Assembly (NCBI RefSeq): GCF_029633865.1
Contig: NC_079216.1
Coordinates: 68,413,667-68,477,666, forward strand
Direction of reading: 5' to 3'
DNA: 64,000 bases
Source: Lampris incognitus
Taxonomy: Eukaryota; Chordata; Actinopteri; Lampriformes; Lampridae
Shown here piece after piece: positions 36,511 through 47,023 of this stretch. Position 1 is the stretch's first letter. Every line of letters starts with the position of its first letter. The notes below the pieces were generated by a model. That model saw only the letters and a program-made list of their open reading frames with translations, had not been told where the DNA came from and did no database searches. The position numbers and the translations under genes were made by a program.

Positions 36511-37320
36511 GTAAGGGAGCGGCCTACACATCCCACCTTGCTAAGGGAGCGGCCTACACATCCCACCTTGCTAAGGGAGCGGCCTACATATCCCACCTTG
36601 CTAAGGGAGCGGCCTACACATCCCACCTTGCTAAGGGAGCGGCCTACACGTCCCACCTTGCTAAGGGAGCGGCCTACACGTCCCACCTTGCTAAGGGAGC
36701 GGCCTACACGTCCCACCTTGCTAAGGGAGCGGCCTACACATCCCACCTTGCTAAGGGAGTGGCCTACACATCCCACCTTGCCAAGGGAGCGGCCTACACG
36801 TCCCACCTTGCTAAGGGAGCGGCCTACACATCCCACCTTGCTAAGGGAGCGGCCTACACATCCCACCTTGCCAAGGGAGCGGCCTACATATCCCACCTTG
36901 CTAAGGGAGCGGCCTACACGTCCTACCTTGCCAAGGGAGCGGCCTACACGTCCCACCTTGCTAAGGGAGCGGCCTACACATCCCACCTTGCCAAGGGAGC
37001 GGCCTACACGTCCCACCTTGCTAAGGGAGCGGCCTACACGTCCCACCTTGCTAAGGGAGCGGCCTACACGTCCCACCTTGCTAAGGGAGTGGCCTACACG
37101 TCCCACCTTGCTAAGGGAGCGGCCTACACATCCCACCTTGCCAAGGGAGCGGCCTACACGTCCCACCTTGCTAAGGGAGCGGTCTACACGTCCCACCTTG
37201 CTAAGGGAGCGGCCTACACGTCCCACCTTGCCAAGGGAGCGGCCTACACGTCCCACCTTGCTAAGGGAGCGGCCTACACGTCCCACCTTGCTAAGGGAGC
37301 GGCCTACACGTCCCACCTTG
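36511..37320. repeat. 30-bp minisatellite, 27 copies
   Basis: Unit CTAAGGGAGCGGCCTACACA plus TCCCACCTTG, 27 tandem copies with about five variable positions (CTAAG/CCAAG, ACACA/ACACG/ACATA). It starts inside the LINE C-terminal coding text. The period is a multiple of 3, so stop-free frames run along it on both strands (36319-37452, 36423-37652 and minus 37334-36495). These are artefacts. Confidence 0.97.
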
Positions 37321-37456
37321 CAGACTCGTCTCAACTACCGCCCAAGGCAAAGTGGGGCCACTGCTGGCCGCCGGACAAGTCTGTTTCTATTGCCATGTTC
37401 ACGTTGCTACCCAGACCGTTGGTTTGGACCTGCCGAGGGACTGCGGATGTAAAGTC

Positions 37457-37457
<1 letters not shown>

Positions 37458-37502
<45 letters not shown>
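37458..37502. repeat. (CAG)15 tract
   Basis: Fifteen uninterrupted CAG triplets following the LINE-like text CRGTADVK. There is no host gene context. Confidence 0.97.
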
Positions 37503-37504
<2 letters not shown>

Positions 37505-37654
37505 CTGCTACCGCAGCACGTGGTGTACACCGTTTATACTGACGGTCATTCAGTCATGTCCCTGTCAAACACACAACGCACCCGCTTCACCACGAACCAA
37601 GCCACAGGCATGTTGTGCTGCACTGCAGAAACACAACAAGAGTTGCCCGTGATA

Positions 37655-38075
37655 AGGTGTATGGTGTATGGTGCAGACACAGTGGCACTGTGGAAGACAG
37701 GAGGTGCAGCTGGAGGTGGCAGAGGTGAAGATAAAATGTTCCCTGGGAGTGATGAAGAAGGACGGGATGAGGGACGAGTATATTAGAGGGACAGCTCAGG
37801 TTGGACGGTTTGGAGACAAAGCAAGAGAGACAAGATTGAGATGGTGTGGACATGTGTGGAGGAGAGATGATGGGTATACTGGGAGAAGGATGCTGAATAT
37901 GGAGCTGCCAGGGAAGAGGAGGAGAGGAAGGCCAAAGAGGAGGTTTATGGATGTGGTGAGGGAGGACATGCAGGTGGCTGGTGGGACAGAGGAAGATGCA
38001 GAGGGCAGGAAGAGATGGAGACGGATGATCCGCTGTGGCGCCCCCCAATGGCAGCAGCCTAAAGTAGTAGTAGTT
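37655..38075 (+). mobile_element. RTE-like LINE 3' end
   Basis: Frame 37668 onward encodes DEYIRGTAQVGRFGDKARET, RLRWCGHVWRRDDGY, KRRRGRPKRRFMDVVREDMQ and RWRRMIRCGAPQ, the C-terminus missing from the RTE copy at 16.69-19.46 kb. It ends in a TAG-repeat tail (AAAGTAGTAGTAG), a plausible RTE 3' terminus. Upstream, GTGTATGGTGCAGACACAGT overlaps the text at 19.41 kb. Confidence 0.85.
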
Positions 38076-38750
38076 TCATGTAATTAAGATTTCTAAACTG
38101 AATTTGGTCTAGCAAATGAAACAATGTGCCATCATAACCTTTCAAACGGGTCACCTGAGTTGGTGCAGCAGGAAGTTTACCACGTCAGATGAATGGCAGC
38201 AAATCAGTCCAGTTACTCCAAGACTTCACTACTGGATTCTGAGCTCCTGTTCTGGTTCAACAAGTCCCGAGAGGCTGTACCAGCTCTTCTACGTCATTGA
38301 CCTTTCCCCCAGCAGTCTCCCATCAGAAATATCTGCATTTTCCATACCTGGATAATAAACTGTGTAGTCCGTTTCTCAGGAAGTCTGTCATGTTCACGTG
38401 CTACTAGTCATACTCTGGTGCTTCTCAGAGAGTAAGTGCTGGGACAAGACTTGGTCTGTGTCCAACAGGTGTCTGGAAAGAATCCAGAAGGAGTCCAGCT
38501 GTGCTACCCAGACAGAAACTGAACCGCCTGCTCTAACGTTGTGACCATGCAGCCTGGAAGGATGTCGGTGGTTCAGTTTAGTCAGTAATCATCTCAAACT
38601 GGGACTGTTTTGTTTTGTACGTTTGATCTGACGACTTAGTCAAGTTGCTGTAAAGATGACGTCCTTTTTTAAATAAATCACATCCGACAAGCCGTTTTTT
38701 GCAAACGTGTAAATTTCCAATAGAAAAAAAAAGAAAACAAAACAACTTTT
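38076..38750. other. Intergenic, nothing recognised
   Basis: No exon, RNA or repeat family is recognised downstream of bmal2. Confidence 0.4.
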
Positions 38751-38754
38751 GCTT

Positions 38755-39168
38755 GGGGCGTCCGGGTGGCGTGGTGGTCTATTCTGTTGCCTACCAACAC
38801 AGAGATCGCTGGTTCGAATCCCCGTGTTGCCTCTGGCTTGGTTGGGTGTCCCTACAGACACAACTGGCCGTGTCTGCGGGTGGGGAGCCAGGTGTGGGTG
38901 TGTGTCTTGGTCGCTGCACTAGCGCCTCCTCCGGTCAGTTGGGGCATCTGTTTGGGGGGGAGGGGGATTGGGGGGAATAGCGTGATCCTCCCACGCGCTA
39001 CGTCCCTCTGGTGAAACTCCTCACTGTCAGGTGAAAAGAAGCGGCTGGAGACTCCACATGTATGGGAGGAGGCATGTGGTAGTCTGCAGCCCTCCCCGGA
39101 CCAGCAGAGGGGGTGGAGCAGAGACCGGGGTGATTGGCCGGGTACAGTTGGGGAGAAAAGGGGGCGGG
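38755..39168 (+). mobile_element. tRNA-derived SINE (type A), copy 1
   Basis: Begins GGGCGTCCGGGTGGCGTGGT with B-box GGTTCGAATCCCC. The long body carries CTGCACTAGCGCCTCCTCC, CTCCTCACTGTCAGGTGAAA, AAGCGGCTGG and CATGTGGTAGTCTGCAGCCC, and it ends in GGGGAGAAAAGGGG. About 415 bp, one of five copies. Confidence 0.88.
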
Positions 39169-39179
39169 CTTGTTTTTAT

Positions 39180-41520
39180 GACCCAAGTTCTTACAAGACC
39201 ATCAATACATATTTAAGAAAGAAAGCGGTGGAGACATATGAAGTTTGTAAAAAACGTGTTAGGTCATTTTATTTCAGGTCTCCCTAGCAACAAACACGTC
39301 ACTGTAATTATTAACTTTGCTTAAAAGGGGAAAAAAGGCTCCTTAGTCCATTTCATGTGAGCAGCCTCTGAACAAGTCAAGGTTGTGCGATATGCCATGT
39401 TGTGTCCCTCCGAACCCCCGGCTGACACGTTTCATCATTTCAGACCCTTTCCATCCCCACGTCAGTCTGAAGCCATGTGGGAGGTGGCCACGTCTCCAAA
39501 AGCACACAGGTGTGTGTCTGTGCAGCATGTCTAAAGGCACTTCAGACACTGGCAGCGAGGTCCATGTGGGTTTGCTTCTCCCTTCAGTGAGTCCTCAGTA
39601 TTCAAGCATAAGGGACAAAAGACAGTGTTCATGATTCACAATGCAACTTCTCCTTCCTGACCACCGGGAAACGCTGAAAGACCTTGAACCCTCGAGAAGG
39701 GGCGGCGGCCCAGGAGACACATACAGTACGCAGCGCCGCAGGGCATCCAAGCTACACAATGAGCGTGATAACACTAAACACAAACGCTGGGCAGTAACAC
39801 AACTCAAGTTGTGGCTTTGGGTCCACTTCTGGGTGGGGTGGGGGGTCAAATGACTGCTTGAGGATATTCATAGATAATAAAATAAAAATAATCTCAGCCC
39901 CTTGGTGTGTGCGATGGCCACATTTCAACGGATTCAATTGATCTGAACACACTGAAATCATCTTTGTATGTCAAAAATTGTTGCCATCTTGAGAAGATCC
40001 ATCCACACATCACCAAATCCTGATTTTCAAGTATTTCTTCAGCGAGTACTACACCTGTTTTGCATTTCACCGTTTCCTCATGACAGTTCTGCTCCAGGCC
40101 GCTCTAGCAGGAGGACACACGTGGTGATCAGTACTACTCCAACCACACGTCGGCCCACACAGTCCTGGAATATGACCCAGTGTTAAAACAGTCGTTTCTA
40201 ACGTTCCCGTCCCATCTCCTTCCCGATGTAAGGTGGGAACCAGAGTGAACTGGACAGCACACATCCAAACAGAGCTGCCACGGCCTGTTTGAAACTTACA
40301 GAACCAGCTGTAGGACATCTTACAACATCTGTGTTCTGGAGTCAGATGCCCTGTAAGGCCCTCTGGCTCCTGTGATTCTTAGTGGTGCGTCACTGGCCTC
40401 AATGACCTGCAGCAGTCCTCAGGACCCACAGGCCCCCAGCTCCTCAAATACAGGTGAAGGTCTACTGGCTAGCTCGATGATCAGTTTTAGCCTCTGTGAC
40501 TGAAGACATGCGAGGGCAGGACTGGGTAAAACTGCTGAGGTAACTGGCTGTAGAATCCAGATAGCTTGGTGTCTTGTTTCTAACCCATTTCTGCCAAGAC
40601 ACATTCCCTGCAGACTCCAGCTAGGTGGCAGCATATCCATCACTACACAACACACTACACAACTCTGGGAGCAAGTTTCTTCAGTCGTGCACGGCATAGG
40701 AGTGAATATAACGCGGAGAGAAAGAACATATGATAAAAGTGGAGAACTTCTGGAATGTTAGCCCTGCATAGCTTAATTCCTTGAACAGTTTATCTGTGAC
40801 AGTCCAGCGAGTGTCTGACACACGCGAGCCTGGAGAAATCTGGCAGAATGACTGGAATAACACATGGGGCTAAAACACAAGTCAGAAAATGAAAAACAAG
40901 TTGCACAAGAAATCTCAAGCTGAACAAGTAGTGCAGAAACACAGACCAACAGTCTACGCCAGTCTCCTCACACTACACATCAGTGTTGCAGTATGAATGG
41001 GAATGTGAAGCGGGTCAAAGCTGATCTGGGAGAACAAAACCCTGCACTAGCTGACAGATGCATTTGTGGATGCTGATGGGGCGGCTCTGCTTCTGCTGCT
41101 CCCTGAGTAGTCAGCTCCACTGTCGTCAGACTCAGGGAGGAACTTGTAACATCACAGACGTGCAGATGAGGTCTGGGTTCCACCATCCTACCAAGCCTTC
41201 GTCTCAGCACTGACAGAACTGTCTCACTTTGGATGAACATTTAAAATGTTGTCTACCTCCACAGGACTTCCATGAACCGCAATGACCAAAACACACTGCT
41301 CTTGGGACTTTTAACACTTTTGATGCTGCACTCGAATAAATAAAAATGCTGTTTGAGTAAAACACATTTTGAGGCAAGTTGAAGGGACGTTGATCTAAAC
41401 TGTAATGAATTCTGCCAACTGAATCTGACACGTCAACAAGTTTTATTGCCCCAACATCGCAGCCAGAATCGGAGGTCGACTGCAGCTGAGATGCCAGACA
41501 ATCAAAATGTTTTATATTAA
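39180..41520. other. Intergenic, downstream of bmal2
   Basis: No coding exon or repeat family is recognised. It may include distal bmal2 3'UTR: a minus-strand AATAAAAC lies near 41442. Confidence 0.4.
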
Positions 41521-41930
41521 GGGCGTCCGGGTAGCGTAGCGGTCTATTCCGTTGTCTACCAACACAGGTTCACTGGTTCAAATCCCCGTGTTACCTCCGG
41601 CTTGGTAAGGCATCCCTACAGACACAATTGGCCGTGTCTGCGGGTGGGAAGCCGGATGTGGGTATGTGTCCTGGTCACTGCACTAGCGCCTCCTCTGGCC
41701 AGTCAGGGCACCTGATCCTCCCACACGCTACGTCCCCCTGGTGAAACTCCTCACTGTCAGGTGAAAAGAAGCGGCTGGTGACTCCACATGTATGGGAGGA
41801 GGCATGTGGTAGTCTGCAGCCCTCCCCGGATCTGCAGAGGGGGTGGAGCAGAGACCGGGACGGCTCGGAAGAGTGGTGGAAGAGTGGTGTAATTGGGCAG
41901 GTACAATTGGGGAGAAATCCACAAAAAAAA
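41521..41930 (+). mobile_element. tRNA-derived SINE (type A), copy 2
   Basis: Starts GGGCGTCCGGGTAGCGTAGC. It is an internally deleted copy: the G-rich stretch between GGGCACCTG and ATCCTCCCACACGC is missing. Confidence 0.88.
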
Positions 41931-42845
41931 AGTTTTACATTTAACTGAAGTAGGCTTTTAAAAGACTGACACGGGCTGATGGGTAACAAGACCAGGTTCA
42001 CAGAGCCTATGTAGCGTAGATTCAAGTGCTCTGCAACCCAGGAGGTCATTTTGAGGGTTCCTACGGAAACATGCACAGATAATGCCTCAAGTCTGAGAAA
42101 ATCTCTGAGCAGCACACAGTCGGGTGACTCTCAGAGTCGGAGGTTATGGAGGAGTGGTCCGTCGTGTAACCTGCTGCCTGCCTGCAGCCTCCATCTGTGT
42201 GGAAAAACACGTGGAAGGCTGTCGGTCTCCTGCCTCAGTATCGTCCTCCAATCTTAACTAAACTTTAACACACCTAATCAAATACAAACAATGAAAAAAC
42301 AAAAAAAAACAAAAAAAAAAACCCCAACAAAAAACAGATTTTCAGTGCGATTTTTTTTTTGCGTCGTTACTCCCACCCGTTGTTCAAGTGTAGGTATCCG
42401 CGGGAAATACAAAACAGAAATCCCAAGCCATTGCACAGTCATTTGCTTCCACGGGTTCTGTCTTCTGGCAGGAGCAAAGTCACTGTCGTGGACGACAGGG
42501 CGAACCAAGGCTGCACGCGTGTGGGCCGCAGCCCTGAGAGGTTCCAGAGGGACACAGAGCAGTGTGAGGAAACCGTCCGGCAGGTTTCTGGGAGAGGCAG
42601 ACAGCTTTAAGGCTTTAGAGGCACATCCTCCTACTGGAAGTGGGAGAGCAGGTGTACCTTACGGTCACAGATCCCGCTACCTTTTAAAGCAACCACCTGA
42701 GGATAACGCAGCTTGTGTGAGAAAAGGTGACTAATAAATTAAACTTAAAAAAGAAATCTTATAAAACTGAACGCTGCACCTCCGAGGACACGAGAACGCT
42801 TCATGTCGGACTGACCGACCCAAAGCTGCATTGCAAGACACGGTT
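41931..42845 (-). other. Probable bmal2 3'UTR region
   Basis: Directly downstream of the bmal2 stop (42846). No other gene is seen. A-rich and T-rich tracts lie at 42290-42360. Confidence 0.4.
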
Positions 42846-43003
42846 CTATAGAGACCAGTGCATCTCCTCAAAGTCCACGGCTTCGCCGAGATCTGTATCT
42901 GTCTCCAGGAGGCTCATGATGACCGCCATCGCTGCTTCGTCGTTGCTAAGGCTACCGAGGCCAGGCCCGACCACGCTGTCCAAATCCAGCTGGGAATTCT
43001 CCC
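42846..43003 (-). CDS. bmal2: bmal2 last exon, activation domain and stop
   Basis: [38 protein letters not shown] and [10 protein letters not shown], then stop. The [14 protein letters not shown] helix is the BMAL surface bound by CRY and CBP/p300 (family knowledge). Confidence 0.95.
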
Positions 43004-43113
43004 CTGCAGGGAAGGAAGGTGAGGAAAACGTGGGAATACACACAGGTCCATATACAGTGGATATAAAATATGTTGTTTTGTTTTGGTGGGAAAACACCAA
43101 CCTGAGAGATCCC

Positions 43114-43158
<45 letters not shown>

Positions 43159-46100
43159 CTTGAGGTTTTAACGCTGCTGGAGAGGTTTGTCACATTCAGT
43201 GAATGTTAAGATACCGACAGGCATCCATCAACTAACCGTCTGATGAAAATAAAATCGGGTCTCTCTGGCTGCTCCAGGGGCTTTAACTCGATTCACAAAA
43301 TCCACGTGGTCTAAATGAAACGACCAATCACCCCTCAGGAGCGCCGCTTACTCATATGCACCATGTGGGGTGCAGGAGCAGGGCGGCCCGGTCCTCTGGA
43401 AACAGCGGTGGTAATAAATCCTGCACAGCTACGTAAAAGAGCGCTTCACAACAACCATGTTGGAGTAAGTAAGTCACTGACTAACAACTGCGATGCACTT
43501 TACGGTCTTCACCACATTAATACGGGTCTTACACAGGGGCGGTACACACAGTGCTACCGGTACCTGGAGAACAGCTTTATAAGTACTTCACGTCAGTACA
43601 ACATGAAGTAACTACCTGGTTTTTATATGCCTAGATTACAACCAACGATGCCAACATTACCTGTTATGACGGGCAAACTCACACATGTGCACGAAACTGG
43701 TGTGTGTGTTTGGTTTTTTTGGGGGGTGGGGGGCATTAAGTTAAATGTAGTCATATCTCCAAAGTCACCTACAACAGTGTTGTGCGGTGTCGCAGGTATA
43801 TTGTATCACAGAGGCACCAGGTAAGAACAAACGGAGTAAAGTAAACAGGACAGGACACCGTGCGTACCCATGAATATTTCTCCTCCTGAGAGTGGCGGGC
43901 TCTGGGCCTCATCTTCACACACGGACTTTCCTGGCACCACCATATCTGTCGTCTCCCCATTTGGCACCTTAAGACCAAAAGAGGTACACATGAATGACAG
44001 GGGGACAGACCCAGCCGTAGAGAAAGCTGTCAGAAAGTAGTCCTAGAAGACTGACGTTGCCGCTGGTCTGAGTGGCAGCTTGTGGAGACTTGTCGTGCAG
44101 CACGCTGAAGGGACTGCCATTGCCGCTTGAAGGTGACACGTTCATTCTAAACCAGAAGAACAAGTACAACTGTAACAACTCGTCCTCTCCGCTGACTCAT
44201 CGGTGAGCTACGATCCAAAGTTATTCTTTGCTACGTCCACCTACCCTACAACATCTCATATATGTGTGGATGACAAACATGTTTGTCATCTATGTAAATG
44301 AAAAACAAATCATGATGTTACTGCCACATCATCTGCAACACCTGTTGTAATCCATCAGCTCGTTGGCAATCTGGGTTCCTATGTTTCCAGCGTAAATCAT
44401 GGTACCAGCAGCGCTGGATGTTTTTGAGACGATTGGAAGGGACTTCTTGCCATCTTCTAAAAAAAAGAAAAGACAATGAATTAGAGATCAGTGGCCTGTG
44501 TTTAAAACCAAAACTATAAATATCTGCATTTTCCAAGACAATGAAGTTAGAGACGTATATAAAGGGATATCTTCTCATATGCCAGGACGAACTGACCCTC
44601 CGAGGTCTTGGAGTTGTTTGGCTGTTCGGACTTGTTCCCTGACCGGCTTGTTCGGCTGTGGTCGTGTCTTGGTGTGGGATCAGAAAACAGACGGTGGTGA
44701 GCCCATTAGTGTACATTTACCTCACAACAGTAGCAACAGGTTTAACTTGCGTACAACCGTATTATTCATATCAGCGGTGTCATGCAAGCAGGCTCTTTCA
44801 AGGTGAGGGAAGGTCTACTGAAGCTCGTACTCACGATATGACTGTATTAGTGGACACTATGTATTCTACTTCTTTGGTCCAGGGATTTACAAAACCAAAC
44901 CACTGGCTTTGCAGAGTGACGAAAGAGCCATATTTCGTTTTGAACTTGTAGTAATTTGTCTCTATTTTCTCTTTACTCCGCAGCACTGTGAAGAAAGAGA
45001 GTCCCGGTCAGTCACATGCATAGGGTATAAAGAGGAATTTGGAATAATGCTTGAGCACAAAATCAGAAGTGGGGAAATAAATGTGATTTCCTAAAACAAA
45101 AGTATAATATGCTGAAACCTGAGAGTGACACAAATCAACAGCCACATATCAACAACAAAATCATTTTCCAACTTATTTCCTTGTAGGTCACCTCTGTGCA
45201 AGCCTCCTATTTCTGCACAGGAGGGTCATTCTGTCTCAACTGTTACCAAAAATATGCTACCAGCATGCATGACCCAAGCTTTTCATACTGCACTGCAGTA
45301 AGATATCCTATGTGCAGCAAGATATCCTACATGGCTCTATCATTGTACAAACTCTTATGTAAACAATGCAATCTGGTCTTGAATGTCTGCTCACAGCTGT
45401 ACTTACTGTAATGTGCAACCCTTGTGTTTCTATAGGTCACTTTAATTACTAGAACATCACACTAGCCTGCACAGCTAGAAGAAACCTCTAATGTGTCTAT
45501 TAAACAGTGGAGGACAGAAAAAGCGATGATGAGAAGAAAAACTGGCATGACATCCTCTAACTCACCTTTTCGATGTCTGTCAGCTAAATGCGGTAGGTCA
45601 TCTTGATGGAAGTACTCGTAGCATGACGTGCCAAGCAGTTCCTGGGGTAGATATCCTAGAATGGTTGTTGCTCTGTGGGGAAAAGGGCAGGACTGGTTAA
45701 AAGAGCGGGCTATCATGGGACACACTCTCATTCTGACTCTTAATCATTTCAACATAAATCTGAAATCTGCAAAAGGCTACTTTTCAGATATTAAAAACAT
45801 TTCAACAAAATGATAGTACTTGGTGTCTCACTTAACTTACTGTGTTCTCAGTAGACTCCTACAATGCAGTCAGAGTGGGCATAATCAAATATTATTCATG
45901 ACTATCACAACTTATGAACTTGAATGCATTGCACACCATTTCCTAACGTTAATATGAAATACAGAAGTTTTATAGAAATTTAGCACATATCGTCTTCATA
46001 TCATGCTCTCAAAAACATACTAACTTTTCAGTTCTTACCAACTTTTTTAGTATGATAAAAATCTGGCGCCTCTTAAAAAGATTTATTTTCAAAAGTTGTA

Positions 46101-46961
46101 CTTAAAATTAAGGACAAAAAATTGGCAGATCATTAGTATAATTCCATATACATAGAAGAGATGCACTTTTTACATGTTACACAGCCTCACTTTTAAAAAC
46201 AACTGCAAGTTGCAACAACTGCAAACCATGCACATCCTTTACACAACTGCACAACTTTATCTTAAACAAAACCACGTGGAGAAATGTAGCCTGTACGTAG
46301 CACATATATGATACATAAACATAAACCACATCAGGAAATGTAGCTCGTATGTAGCACATATATGACTGCTACCTTTGATCCACAAAGGTGAACTTGCCAT
46401 CCATGGCATAGCGCGTGATGAACTCTGTGGGTTTAACCCGAACCTCTCCGTTCACCTGGGGGGCTGTATGGGAGTGGACACGTCCTACGGCCACCAGGCA
46501 GCTGAAATGAGAGCTGTCCTTATCCGCATCGGCCTCTCCCTCCACCCCCAGTTGACTGGTGGGCCAGCTGCGCATGTAGCCTGTGCAGTGGACTGTGCAA
46601 TACTTCTGGGACTCTTAAAAGCAAGCATGCCCCAAACCAAAGGTAAACCATTAAATCAGAAAACTTCTCCATACAAACACTTGTAAAAGATAAAGCACTT
46701 GATAATGGTTAACTTAGTAGTAAAGCAAAACAAACTACTGGCTAGTCATTAAAACACTGAATACACAACTGAGTGTTACCCTCCTGTACCTTTCTTTTTT
46801 GAGGTACTGGCCTGGAATTCCTTTTCTTCCACTTTAACAGAGATCTTGTTGTACTTCATGCGGCAGAAAAAGGATCGACGAGCACCAGAACACAGCCGTG
46901 CTGCACCAACTGGGAGGTCAGCCTGGACCTGTAGACCAGCTGGGGACAAAGCAGGAATATT

Positions 46962-47023
<62 letters not shown>

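Noticed and set aside
36511-37320. CRISPR-like array
   Set aside because: Repeats are directly adjacent with no spacers, in an animal genome; it is a minisatellite.
36319-37452. 377-residue ORF rich in RERPTHPTLL
   Set aside because: It is the 30-bp minisatellite read in one frame, entered from LINE sequence. The other two frames are equally open.
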